This document shows, piece after piece, positions 48,686-61,300 of a DNA stretch of 64,000 nucleotides. The notes beneath the pieces are model-generated. The model did not search any database. It was given only the letters and a program-made list of their open reading frames with translations, and was not told the DNA's origin. Source of the DNA: Diprion similis (Eukaryota > Arthropoda > Insecta > Hymenoptera > Diprionidae); contig NC_060107.1 in NCBI RefSeq assembly GCF_021155765.1, forward strand, positions 6,558,501-6,622,500, in the 5' to 3' direction. The position numbers were made by a program, and so were the translations under genes. Position 1 is the first letter of the stretch. Each line of letters starts with the position of its first letter.

Positions 48686-49567
48686 ATGCGTGTATCCCAC
48701 AATGAGACACTGATTGTACGCAAAAAAATATGGCCTAGAAGCCTGAGTGATTTTGGTTCGATGACATTCATTTTAATAATAGTGCCTCTGATATACTGGT
48801 TTGAACTTTGGATCGTTTTACCGGAACTCTACGAGTTTGGAACGTTTATGTATTTTTTCCATTTTTTCATAGGAAATTATATGATGTTCAATATAGTGGC
48901 TAACTTTACATTTACCGTACTCTGTGACACAAGTACAAGGAGACAAATAATACCAGTTAACGCAGCTACAATCCGAGACGGTTGGAGATTATGCAGTTCT
49001 TGCGAGGCACTTTCACCGCCTCGTTCCTGGCATTGCCCTACCTGCGATACCTGCATTCTCAAACGTGATCACCACTGTATATTTACCGGCTGTTGCGTGG
49101 GCCATTACAACCATAGATATTTTCTAATGTTCGTTTTTTATCTATTCGCCGCAACTGCATACGCATTTATATTCAATAATATTTTCATTTGGAGCAAAAT
49201 ACAATTTGAATTTCCTATGTCAATTATAAAGGTCGTTTTTCCACTGGCAATATTTGTCTTTGGCTTCGACGGTTCTATCGAACAATTTTATTTGCTATTG
49301 TATATTGTATCTGTCGTCGGAATGTTATTCACAGGTGTTTTATGTGTCTACCACTTTCATCTTATATTTCAAGGACTGGTTTGCAACGAGAAGAACAAAA
49401 AAGACTATTCCTATAACTTAGGGTTTAAACAAAACATTATTGAAGTCTTTGGCCACAAGTGGTATTTTGCTTTGTTCAATCCATACGTTGAGTCGATACT
49501 CCCTCATGATGGTATCACTTGGGACACCGCATTGTCATGGAAGGAAAATAGCGAGAAAATGAGATAA
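48686..49567 (+). CDS. DHHC-type protein S-acyltransferase, ZDHHC24-like, intronless
   Basis: Membrane palmitoyltransferase that attaches fatty acids to cysteines of target proteins via an acyl-enzyme on the DHHC cysteine. The single open frame encodes 293 aa. TM1 covers about residues 25-46 and TM2 about 53-80. The cytosolic Cys-rich domain (about 100-150) has LCSSC, PPRSWHCPTCDTCI and the catalytic RDHHC, with DHHC at 128-131, followed by TGCCVGHYNHRYF. Two further TMs follow (about 150-172 and 205-235). The C-terminus has YNLGFKQNIIEVFG, like the ZDHHC24 group and its insect relatives. All zinc-binding Cys/His residues look present, so it should be active. The lack of introns could reflect retroposition or a naturally compact gene. 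It converges with the SelK gene. Confidence 0.9.
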   Translation: MRVSHNETLIVRKKIWPRSLSDFGSMTFILIIVPLIYWFELWIVLPELYEFGTFMYFFHFFIGNYMMFNIVANFTFTVLCDTSTRRQIIPVNAATIRDGWRLCSSCEALSPPRSWHCPTCDTCILKRDHHCIFTGCCVGHYNHRYFLMFVFYLFAATAYAFIFNNIFIWSKIQFEFPMSIIKVVFPLAIFVFGFDGSIEQFYLLLYIVSVVGMLFTGVLCVYHFHLIFQGLVCNEKNKKDYSYNLGFKQNIIEVFGHKWYFALFNPYVESILPHDGITWDTALSWKENSEKMR

Positions 49568-50743
49568 AATTGTTTTGTCATGGCAGTGGTTTGGTTCTTC
49601 AATATATTTCACAACTCCAAGAACAAATTATTATTATTTGTGAAAGTTGTTGAAAAATTATATCATCTGGTCATTGTTTGTTGAAAGAAAACTGTAAATT
49701 GATGTAAATTAATTTATTTTAAGAAACACATTCCACATGAACCGTAGTTAGAAATATAAGTATTGAAATTGCCTTTATGCTTTACAAGATAAATTTTCCT
49801 AATCTGCTCAGTACTTACATTCAAATTTTTGCATTACACTAGTCTTGTTCAGTATACACAAAAATCTCGTCAGAAAGAACTTTTTGCACATTTCAGAAAA
49901 ATTCTACCTTGCAGGGCAACAGACATGGACATAGTTATCCAGAAAATTCAGTATTTTAAGTGTTCCATCCAGCTTTTGCAATGAGCGAATTTTGTTCCTT
50001 AACACTAGTTAGTGTATTATCATCACCGAAGTGTCGATTTTTTTTCTTCCTGGACTTAAAATATGATGTTTACAAGGTCCCATCATATAAAACTATATTT
50101 TATTTACTTTTGCTTACTTTTAACTACATGCTGTAGTTTGTCCTCATTTTCAAGTTCTGCCAGCCTCAATTAACGTTATGTTACGAACATCTAGTTATTT
50201 CCTGTCACACGACTTGCGTTACTGGTGGAGGTTGCAGCCATTTGCTAGCTAATACATACGGATCTTTGATCTCTATTAACTACCAGTATAGTTCATAGTT
50301 ACAGTGGTTGGCCAACCAGTGGTCTAAGCATATCAAATTGCCAAACATAACTTGCTAACACTATAAAACCATTCAGTGGTCATGGAGTAAATTTTAGGAA
50401 TAGGGAAAACGCCATTCTGGAAAATGGGAATTCTCAGGGAACTTTTGACTGCACAGTCCCGGTAAACATCCAAATTAATGATTTATTTGAAATTTTTTTT
50501 TATTTCTAAAAACATCTTGCATATAATTACTGTATTTATTTAGTTTCATAATTCGTAATATAGGTACATATATATATAATATTTAATTTTTTTGTATTAG
50601 ATTTAGGAAGTTTAACTAAAAGTTCAGTTACTTCACTTTGATAGCTTACAACCGTTTCATTTCATAACATCTGATTTCAATTTGACTTAGCGATTTAAAA
50701 TATGAATGCCTTGGAAAGAATGGTGGGAATTCGGTTTTTAATT
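49568..50743. other. Convergent 3' region, DHHC gene and SelK
   Basis: AT-rich interval holding both 3' UTRs. TTTATT at about 50535-50540 reads AATAAA on the minus strand, about 200 nt past the SelK stop, and may be its polyadenylation signal. No gene was found. Confidence 0.45.
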
Positions 50744-52421
50744 TTATCCACAACCGCATCCACCACATGGTCCTGGAGTATAAATGTTGGATGATCCTGT
50801 ATTCGGTCTCCCAAGTCTGCGTGAAGGTGGACGTGGTGGTCTAAATACAAAAAAAATCTCAAATTGTCACACAGCAAAAATTAATCCTGATGCATATCTT
50901 GTTTGAAATGAATGTGTAATTCTCTTAATACAGATAATGAGTGCCAATGAATGGTTATGTTTGTCGCGTTGCTTTGATAGATCATGTATGTACCATTTCA
51001 CCAATCATATGGAGGTTTCTAGAATAAATTCTCTACTTTGTTCACATTGATTATCTAATTCTGTTCTATATCAGATCACTGCAGCATGAACATGGCCAGT
51101 AAAAAAGCAAGTCAATCAGCCTTAAATTTTATACAACTGGAGTAATAAGGTAGAATTCAGTATAAAAAAAAGTAACACTTAGCATCCTTTTGTGTATGAA
51201 GTAGTGATCTTAAGATATCGCCACTACAGCATATAAACATGCCATGATTACATACATGATTTACAAAAGGTATAATTCTTGTTTCTTTGCTAACTTTGGT
51301 TTGCATCATTGATTTCATTTTATTGAAGCATACTGTATATAGCATAATTTGATAATGATAGAAAGTCATAAGTTAAATAAATATTGTAATGTACCCTGAG
51401 CCAGGCCTGTAGTCCCTTCTGTATGTGCCCTGATTGTACGAATCCTCAGATGTTCCAACGACACTTAAAACAGGGCTGACGAATGACTTGAAACTATAAA
51501 TATATAAATTCTATCATCATGAGAAGTTATATTCATATCACTTAGAAGTAATAACATAAATTTATATCAGTAATGTAGAACCACATGGATCCACTGTTGG
51601 TCAATTTAAAGGTTTGTCCCAATTCAAGGAATGAAAGTATCCCTCTAAATATATTCAAATAACTTTTTCTATTTACATCACATTCGAAATTTTGAATCCC
51701 TATTGTTTAGTTAAATTGGCAATGATCGAATTGAGAGTCTAAGTATGAAATGGCAAAATTTTTTTTCATCGTTTTTGCACTTTTTAATACTTTATAAGGA
51801 TTTAACACATTTAACTAGCGATTCTTATGATGAAACTTATTTATCTATTTGCACAATTGCCGTTCTAATAGTAGGTGCATAGTGAAAATATGAATAAGAG
51901 TTCTGCACTACATAAACTTTTGTTTGCATGCTGTTAATAAATGGTATAGACTAATTCTTGATTGATAAAAACAAGTAAAGCATGTTCTAACTGCAGAACA
52001 GAACCTTGAGCAATTGGCTGGGTCAAAATATTATCAACGGAAGTCATACACGTGTAATTTATAAAAAAGAAAAGTGTACTGATGAATCACAACTAAGAAA
52101 ATAACATGACACGGTTTCGTTGGGCCTGTTAACAGTGATGTGATAAACGTCCCAAAGTCTCCGGTGGTTAGATGTGTTTTTTCTATTGAACAAGGGAGGA
52201 CTCCTAGGATGCTGAATACCACTATTACTTACAACATGAAAAACATGTAGACAATTCCCAAAAAAAATGAAACCAATCTACGAGGCCAGGGTTCGGTCTG
52301 GAGCACAGATCCATCTGAGAATTGGTATAAAATTCTTTACGTTAGATGTATGTTTTTGACATTTTAATTTTTAACTTCGATAATTGTCAATATGTGGTTT
52401 ACCTTCAGAAACGTATGCCAT
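50744..52421 (-). CDS. SelK: Selenoprotein K homologue, cysteine form, complete, 4 exons
   Basis: SelK is a small single-pass ER membrane protein linked to ER-associated degradation and to DHHC-dependent palmitoylation in vertebrates. Minus-strand exons 52403-52421, 52233-52314, 51395-51493 and 50744-50840 join in phase to 297 nt (98 aa), the family's usual length. The short N-terminus MAYVSEDGSVLQTEPWPRR precedes the membrane helix (LVSFFLGIVYMFFMFFKSFV). A Gly/Pro/Arg-rich tail follows with RRDYRPGSG, SRRLGRPN and the ending GPCGGCGCG. In vertebrates the tail carries GG-U-G. Here the aligned position is a TGC (Cys) codon, followed by Cys-Gly-stop, so no UGA readthrough is needed. Most exons are too small to show as open frames. 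It lies head-to-head with Unr. Confidence 0.9.
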
Positions 52422-53500
52422 GTCGAACTCTTGGAGGTTCTAGAACACTTGTCAGTTGTCACTTTCTCAACGACGTCTTTCCGTCACTTGCTGTCATTTG
52501 CCACCATTGGTTACCTCACGGATGTGAAAATAGAAGAATGATGCCACGCGAGTAAGTTACTCCGTGGTTTACTCAATGCATGTAGTAAAATCACTAGCAA
52601 AACGGATTCGTCATTGTTGGCAAGCGTGCTAGTGTGAACAGAAGGAAAGGCGGTTGCCGGAGCGGGACGGCAACGACCCTGTAGTTGTAAAAGTTGAGGA
52701 CTTGTCGCACCCCAGAGTGAGCCGATTGACCACCAGAGGGCGGGTCGAAAGACAGTGCGGAGCGCGTGGGTCCGAGCCTTAGAGCGTAGCAGTCGTTGTT
52801 GGAGCGCGGTCAGAGTCGGGTGATCTCGTGGAGAGCTTGGAGCGACAAATATACAAGCGTGTAAGCATTGAGGAGGGCTGTCAGCTATCGCGGTATTGAG
52901 GGATCATAGACTTACGAGTATATAAGGTCGTAGAAGCGTGGGCGAATGAACGAAGGCGTTTGGGAATGGGCGATTAAGCGAGAGCATCATGGCGAAAGCA
53001 TTTTATCTGGGGTAGCTGGGGAATTGGCGAAAGCTGATAGAAACATTCATTCTGGATTGTCCGTTTTCGCCGTATCATGACCCGGGTCGCCGATCCGAGC
53101 GGTTTCCGAGGCTGGCCATCTCAAGGAGATGGTATATCCCTGGTAAGGCTCAGGGAGCCGAAACCAGGTGGGATTCCAGTCCTCGCGAGATAGTGGCTGA
53201 GCGCAAAGGTTGAAATAGTATCGCCTCGTCTCAGCCCACGCCTTGGTCGGTCGGGAGCAGCAGCGAAGGGCTCTCTAAAGTTGACAATACGGAAATCGGG
53301 CATGATTGGTAACCAGAAACTACAACGGTTTCAGAAACGACGTGAATCTGACAAGGTGGTCAATCGGCACGTCCGCTGGAACATTGTAGAGATTGTCAGT
53401 AAACCGGTATAATGACCGAAACGAGATTAATAAAACTGTCATTACCAGAAATCAAGGCTTTCGAACCAATCATTTGGATAACCAGTATGACCCCCTAACC
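52422..53500. promoter_or_regulatory. Divergent promoter and GC-rich 5' region of SelK and Unr
   Basis: The SelK start codon is at 52421. About 200 nt away the base composition changes sharply to GC/CpG-rich (52610-53300) in an otherwise AT-rich window, as expected for the 5' non-coding exon and promoter of a broadly expressed gene. This is taken as the Unr promoter/leader, but no donor site joining it to the first coding exon was established (GTAAGC at about 52861 is one candidate). The open frame at 53121-53303 on the minus strand has no support. Confidence 0.45.
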
Positions 53501-56500
53501 ATAGAAACTCGGATAGCGTCGCCAACAGTCATGTTAGGTGTTCGCAGCGCTCTTCTGCGAAACTTTTAAACTGGCTGAAACTCCGATTCAAATTTGACTA
53601 AAACGTAAAATAAATAATTTTTCATGCTCCAACACATCAGAAAATACTATTATTTGTAAACTCAGCTTTACAATCAAGTAAATAATTATAGCAGATAAAT
53701 TATTTATTCCACGTTACAATCGAATTTGTATCAGGTTTCAGCCACTTCAAAGTTTCGGCTCGCGGCTATCAGGAAGGCGCTGTGGGCACCTAACATAACT
53801 AATAAACAGCGGATAAATAATGAATCTAACTAATAAATTTGTCCAAAAATGTCCGCGCGACGTCATCAGTATTCACATACTTTATGGTCCTGGATAATCG
53901 ATGTATCTCAAGAAGGCTGTGGTTCCGAATCTCTCCGCAGTTGCTCTTGTTTTGTATGTGAATGCTAAATGTTGACATTCAACATGGCGGCATGTCGTCA
54001 GTGCTGTGCTGTGTCGTGGTGAGTTTTGTAAAAAATTTTAAGATTCTGTGTCTTCGTTACTTTAAATCTAGTTTACAATGTTTTATTTTGCAACTTCTAG
54101 AACTCTTGAATAACGCTACGGCGAGTCTCAATACAAATAAAGTAATATAATATACCATTTAACGGAATGTAGTCGGAAAAAATCTAAATACTTCACAATG
54201 AAGCATACACAACACATACATCGGAACATTATTTTGTGAAACTTTCAACGATAAATCAACATACGCGTATCTAAATTTGATTGTTCTGATTGAATAATTG
54301 CCGTTCCATACGCGGACACATTACTAACGTACTTTCGTGTGAGGTCAAACATACACAGCTTCTGTGGCCAGGTTGACACTGCTTGCTCCAATTTCTTATA
54401 CAGCTACTAAAACTCTGATACATTGTCTATTACGTTTTGTGCTTGATAAGCTCGTTGTACTTTATCAAATGGGTGAAATGATCTGCACGTCCAATAAGTA
54501 CTGCGGAATGAACGTGTCCTATTCACTTACATTCTTTTTTAATCACTATCAGTTCACATCAGTTGCGTGGCCCGCATATCCATCATCAAATAACTTGTAA
54601 ACATTACAGTCACGACAACTCGTGTAATCTACTGAATATTTCGAAATGTTGTTGCCACTAATTCATGGACTCGAATTCAACAGTAAAGCAAATTAAATGA
54701 TTTTTTATAATCTGGAATGTTTGATTATCTGGAATGAGTCATCGTACATTTGACAGAAGGATAATTGGTTACACAAAATGCTTTTCTCAGTTATCAAATT
54801 ATTGTGTCATCTGTTTCAAAGATGATACCATCTGTCACTGATGTTGCTCTAACTAAGATTCGAACGATCAAAATCCTCATATCGTTCAAAGTAGCACAGT
54901 ATGCCAAGCTACGTGCACCATCATTCTATTCAGACATCCTTTAATCCTTTATTTTAAGTTGAATTTAAGAGCAAAGCACATTTTGATGTCCTTTTTTACG
55001 TTAATTGCATTTGAGGTATCATTAGAGCAAGAAAAATAAGCTAATTTGTGTACTTGCATTCGCTTATATGCCTATCAAGTTACAATGCTAATCCGTTTAA
55101 AGTGGTCCTCAATGGCCCTTATGTATCCAAAAGACAAGTCGGCAAGCATTGAATTGATTTTACAAAATATTATAATATTGCATGCAATCATTTTGGTTCA
55201 ACTCATTAGATGTTGACCATTTTTATTGGTTAATCAGTAAGTTTTGTACGTATTTGTTTACCTAGATTGGAAATACAAGTTACTACTGGTGTTATTTGAA
55301 AAATAAAAGATTCGATCGTCATATTCATCAACGATAATATATAATGGTAAATTGTTGAAATTTGCCAAATAGTTTGTATCATGATGTTGTGCATGTAAAT
55401 CCTAGTTTTCATCATGGTAACGGCGCAATAGGAACCAGAACATCTGGTAAAATTAAAGAACTATGTTCACGAAAATCTCAAAATTTAAGTCTTTATCTTG
55501 AAATATAATTCGGCCATTATTTATTCCTTTAAATCAAATTTCTTCTCTTCGAATTGTTGCCATATCGAATGAGTAATAACATTTTATTTTCAACATCCAG
55601 TCTATAGAATAAACTGATAGAAGTTACTTATCTTCTATGAATGTTGTATAATTAGCCTGTAATTGCTGGGACATAAAAATTTCAGCTTTTTTACTGATCA
55701 ACAATATCTCTTTTTATTATGCGTGGAAAAAAAATAGTGTACAGTCAATTCTCTCAATAATGCCTCTCGCAATAGGGCCGTTTCCTCTCAGCAGAGTTCA
55801 GCAACTTTCTCCACTACTCCAGTTGAACGCAGCGTAGTCACAATTTTGTCAGATAGTTTCGTAATAGGGCCATCAACAAAAGTAAATTCTTGAAAGAAAA
55901 CAGCGTAGCTGTTATGAACTTTTGGCGGCGGTATTGCTAGAGGCTTAGTTCAAATCACTATGAATGTATATCTAGCTCATTGGTGGGGGTTTACGAATTC
56001 TTAGAAATATCTTCCCCTATTCTGCCATGATTGGTCGTATCGAGACAGTCACCTGTACTTAGAAAATTAAAATACAAGCAATGAATTAATAGCAATGTTG
56101 GAAAATTTTGTAACAGAAAAGTAGGGGCAACCCTGAAATCCCACTTCTGGAAAGTTAGACAAACAATAATTGTTAAAGCTTGCAATGCTAACATAATGAC
56201 ACATTATTCTTCTAATTCATTTTTTTGCGACTTCAGAATTGCATTCAAGAGGCTGAGTTTGCAAAATATATGAGTTTGCCTTGCTGTATTACGATTTACC
56301 GCTTTATTTCTGACTTATATTCAATTTTTCGTGCTCAGATTCATCATAAGCATTCAAATCGCATCACTCTGCCTAGCTAGCAATACATTATAATTTGTAA
56401 ATATTTAGTCAGAGGCACTCACTTCTTTATGTCAGTTTGAGATACTCAAAATGCATCCACTGAATCTTGATGTTGCTTTCAGCTCTTTTTTCTATTTTAT

Positions 56501-58105
56501 CAGTAACATGGACCATTTGACAATTTTTAGAACAGTATTGTCTGAATTATTTTGAATATACATTTTCGATTTTATACATAAATTCCACATGTACGATTTC
56601 GAGAAAACAGATACTATGTACGAATTATTGTACAGTATATCACATGTGCTAAAATGATAGGAATTCAGTGTTCCGTAAAAATAAAAAAAAAAACATTTAG
56701 CCAAAGTGGGAGCTGAGACTATCAACAGGCTAAAACAATATACACATTCCTACATTAACACTGTTTTAAAACATACTGCCACTAATCATCGTGTTTTCCA
56801 TCATTTAGTTCATTTTATCTGCTATCTGATCTGAATTATTGCACTCGAATTTTTAGATACATCCTACCTATACTGGCATGTTTTCAGATTACTTGATTAG
56901 TTGCAGTTTGGAATATCTACCGAATGATGCACTAAAGCAAACATATCTAACATTTCAAAATCGTCAGTTTTCAGAATATCGTTTCATTTTTGGTAAATGT
57001 TAGAAAAGTAAAGGGATTTTATCGATTCCAAAATCTTAGTGATTCCGCTAAAAGAAAATCAATGAACAAATTTGTCACAGTGAATGAAAACTGTTGTAAA
57101 CAAACTCCTTTTGATCTAAAAATAATTGAAAATAACAATTCACCAGCTCAATATCTAATTCACCTACCATCCAGAGTATTTTTGGTGTAGTATTCTTAAG
57201 TTCAGATGATATTGGTGTAGTTGATTCATGACTGTATTATTTTTTTGTTCCAGATTGTGTAATTGTTAGTTTAGGATATTTTTGAAATCAACGCTCACTG
57301 TAAATTCCACATTTAAAAGCTGAAGAAGAAAACGATACTCTAGGATTATTGGAACGACACAACCACACTCAGCACGCATTGAAGACATCTGAGGATTTTC
57401 AAGCCAACATTTATCCTTTAAATCTCCAATGTTTTTGATTTATTCCTTTTATAAAGGATGACTGATGTTTAAGAAAAACACAGTTATTCTCGAACAAGCT
57501 AAATTTAGTAATTATCAAACAGTTGTTATGATATTATTAATGCAAAGATTCATGGAAAGTATTGTTCGTATGATATGATGTGTTAAAATATTTTGTACAC
57601 ATATTAATCATTCGAAATACTCATGCTAACCATATTGTTCGTTTGTAAACTGTGTATGCAACCCGCTTAATGAAAAGGAGCTAGGTACTCTGCGTAGTGG
57701 TGACCCTGCGATTGTGATTGCTGCCTTGGCTGGGATTGTGCTAATTTGATCTGTTAATGGGACAAAAGAGTTATCCACAATTTGAGAGTGCCAAGTTTGC
57801 TAAGAATAAGAACAGCCGTGGTAGTTCTCGTTAAACAATCTACCACAATTAACAAAATACCTGTGTCACCTTCCTCCCTAGTTGCCGGTCACAAGAAAAT
57901 CTGCATTTCAGCAGCGTTTCCAAACAAAAGGAAAAAAAAAAAAAACACGCCTTTCTCCCTCTTTGTTAAGTTCTTGTAACGTTGTAATAGTAAACAAATA
58001 TATAAGGTACCAAGAACCATTCTGTGATATCTATGTTAACACTTAAATAATTGAAAAGACTAAAAGTTCTAAATATAAGTATATATATTGCAAAGGAGCA
58101 GAATC
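53501..58105 (+). other. Presumed long 5' intron region of Unr
   Basis: About 4.6 kb of AT-rich sequence between the GC-rich 5' region and the first Unr coding exon. Small open frames (for example 53962-54150 and 56990-57190) resemble nothing recognisable and lack splice context. No element or RNA gene was identified. Confidence 0.45.
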
Positions 58106-58245
58106 GAAGACAAAAAACAAAATTTGAAAAGAATTAAAAAAAAAAAAAAAAAAAAAAAACGACAAAAAAAAACCTAAAAACAAAAACAAAAAAATTCAAA
58201 AGAAGATAAAAAATAAAATAAAATAATTCAAAGTCAAATAATAAA
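58106..58245 (+). promoter_or_regulatory. A-rich leader segment just upstream of the Unr start codon
   Basis: A highly A-rich stretch, including an unbroken A run of about 24 from 58136, followed by CAAAAA/TAAAA repeats. It ends about 80 nt before the Unr ATG. Unr/CSDE1 proteins bind purine/A-rich RNA and partner with poly(A)-binding protein, so this may be a cis-element in the Unr leader. That it is present in mature mRNA is inferred from its proximity to the start codon. Confidence 0.4.
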
Positions 58246-58324
58246 TTACCTATAATCGATTGACGGAGATATTTAAAATTAACATAAGAAGAGAACAAAA
58301 AAGTAACGCTGAAAACTTCAAATA

Positions 58325-61300
58325 ATGTCCAATAATCCTCAGTGGAAAACGTTCCAGCCGCCAATCATGAACTCCGACCCAGCAATACTTGACTACAAGT
58401 CCATGACCATCCCAAGTCCCAAGGTTGTAGGCGGGCCGCACCAATCAGGCGGCGGGTACCGCAATGGCACTAGTTACAGTGGAGATCACTTCATGGGTTC
58501 ACCTCCTAGCTGTGGAAAAAATTCGTCAAGTTATGTAAATTATCCTAGTTCACAGACATCACCACGTAACGGCACAACCAGATTTCCAATTGGCACGTTC
58601 ACTGGTATGGAAGGAGGCATTGGTTATACAGGAGAACCTGCGACCAATAATTCGTCTTACCAAGATCAATCCAACAACCAAGGCACCCGTGAGACTGGAA
58701 TAATCGAAAAATTATTGGTGAGTCACCATGTTTAGCCCTATCATACTGTTATGAATGTGTTGCCGTGTCCGATTTAGTAAAGCTTGTAACTTTTGTAAAA
58801 TCATCCGATGCTTGCCTTTGGTGTAGCTTACTCATACATCATCCTTTCTTCCATGGCTGTGATAATTCCATTATTCCTTGCCGAGTACACATGTATCAGA
58901 CAGATAGTTTAAACATGAAGGTATCGAAGCAAAAAAATGGCTCGTCTAATTAACTTCAGAAAGTATGAATAAAATTACTTGACATGAATTTGACTAAAAC
59001 GTTTTCTTAGAGTAGAAAAAATTTGTGCGCTATTTTATCATTGCTTTATTGAAAAATACATTGACATTGTTCAAAATTCAATATTATTGATCGTTGAAAG
59101 TATCCATTTCTGATGGAAATGAGTACTTATTCATCGAAATTCGACAAACAATACGATAGTTGTACTAAAAAAATTTACTCAGACTATGATCTTTTCATAG
59201 TTATTAATAAGTGAATTTTTATTTCACCATTTCTTGTTCAATTAATTTTTTCACCAAACCCAACATCTGATACATCCTTAAGAGAATGGCTCTAAACTCC
59301 TGTAGAAATGGTGTAATTTTAACAATAGTTAAAAAATCATTTCACTTCATCTTACTTTATACTTATTAACTTATGTTAACTTTGTTTTTTCCATGTGATT
59401 CACAGCATTCTTACGGATTTATACAGTGCTGTGAGCGGCAAGCCAGACTGTTTTTTCATTTTAGCCAATTCAGTGGTAATATAGAGCATCTAAAAATTGG
59501 AGATCCCGTTGAATTTGAAATGACATATGATCGACGAACAGGAAAACCTATTGCTAGTACCGTGAGCAAGATTGCTCCGGAAGTGGTAAATAATACAAAT
59601 AATAACATTGGTCATTTCAAAACCTACTGTTGCAGCTTGCTTCAAGTCCATGCAATCGTTCCAATGAAGAGAATTTTGAATGCATTTTCATAATCTCCAA
59701 TTGCTATTGATGACTCGCGTGCGTGTTTTCGCTAATCCGTTGTAAAGAGTAATGGCTGCGTAGGTAGATTATAATCAGGATAACTTCTCGAAACAAAATT
59801 TACAAGTACGGTCAAAGCTACGAAACATTTTTTGAAGATTTTATGAAGATCCAATTTCAATTACTTCTTTTGTGGCAACTCGTTTCCAAAATAGGATAAC
59901 AAACACACGCATATCAACTGCCAAAAGCAACTGAAGATAATAAAAAAATGTTTGAAATATGCGTGGACTGGGAGCGAGCAAGAACTGAGCTTCACAGATA
60001 TAACACACAGGCTTACAGTGCAATCTCAAATCTCCATAAATAAGTAACACAATAAGTTCTATAAGTTCTCTCAATTCTTGAGATTGACTTCCATCGAGCT
60101 ATCATTGTTTGCAAAGAAATAGACTGAGTGATAACGCAATTTAGTAACAAACAATTTGATATCAGGTGAAAATTTTGAAATGCTGAAAAAAATGATGAAT
60201 TTGCAGGTATTGAGTGAAGAGAGGGTTACTGGCAACGTAACAACAGAGCTTCACAGTAGCGGCGATTCGCAGGGACGAATTAGCTATGAAAATCGAGGCG
60301 AGTGTTTCTTCCTGCCTTATACCAAAGATGATGTAGAAGGAAACGTCACTCTGCGTGCCGGTGACAAAGTGTCTTTTCAAATTGCTACTAATCAACGGTA
60401 AGTGTTGGATGTGATTTCTTACACCATTACTGTAAACCATTCGTAGACCATTTACTGGCTTATTGATGTTTATAATCTTGCAGTTGTTTTCAAAATCGAT
60501 TTTCACAGAATCTAAAATAAAATATAAAAATGTGTGGCAGTTATGAAGTAATTTTTTTGATTCATCTAATAAATAATTGATCATTTTTATTTTCATTTAA
60601 TTTATCTCTGCCCTTGTGGAAAAGACAGGGCACAACTCTGGTGTAGGCACTCTTACTGCCCACTGCTCTACGCCTTGCAGAATTCATAAACTAGCATTTT
60701 AAGTTCTGTTTGTTTCTTATTGTACACTGCCTTCTTGAGTATTTAATCTATAGCTTGAATAGTTTTTTGGTCAACTTCAACTTAGGGATTTCACTTTGTA
60801 CCTAATCCAAGTTAAAATACCATTTCAGTGAATCAATTTAATTATAAACAATGATAGCTACCTAAAGTGCACTACTAATTTACCTCTAATGGTATTAAGC
60901 ATAAGATGTTTTCATGTTTCAGAGGTAACTTGGGCGCTTGTCATGTCAGACTTGAAAATCCAGCCCATCCTGTCCGTTACCGCGGAGTAGTTTGTTCAAT
61001 GAAAGAAAGTTTTGGCTTCATTGAACGAGCCGACGTTGTAAAAGAGATTTTCTTCCACTTTAGTGAGGCCAAATCAATGAAAGATGAGTTAAGACTGGGA
61101 GATGATGTTGAATTTATAATACAAACGCGAAATGTAAGTTCACTTATTACAACTAAATTCAAACTGAGAAATAAATCAAGACATATGGTGTCACTCGATA
61201 TGGAAGATAAAAAAATAAAGAGAAAAAATTCTTTATCAATTTGGTGACATAACACAGTTTTGATTAAGCAGGGTGGTAGTTGCGCGATCCCTACAAGTTC

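Noticed and set aside
53121-53303. 60-codon minus-strand frame in the CpG-rich region
   Set aside because: High GC content suppresses stops. There is no start context, motif or homologous family.
58134-58364. Phe-rich minus-strand open frame
   Set aside because: Antisense translation of the A-rich Unr leader.
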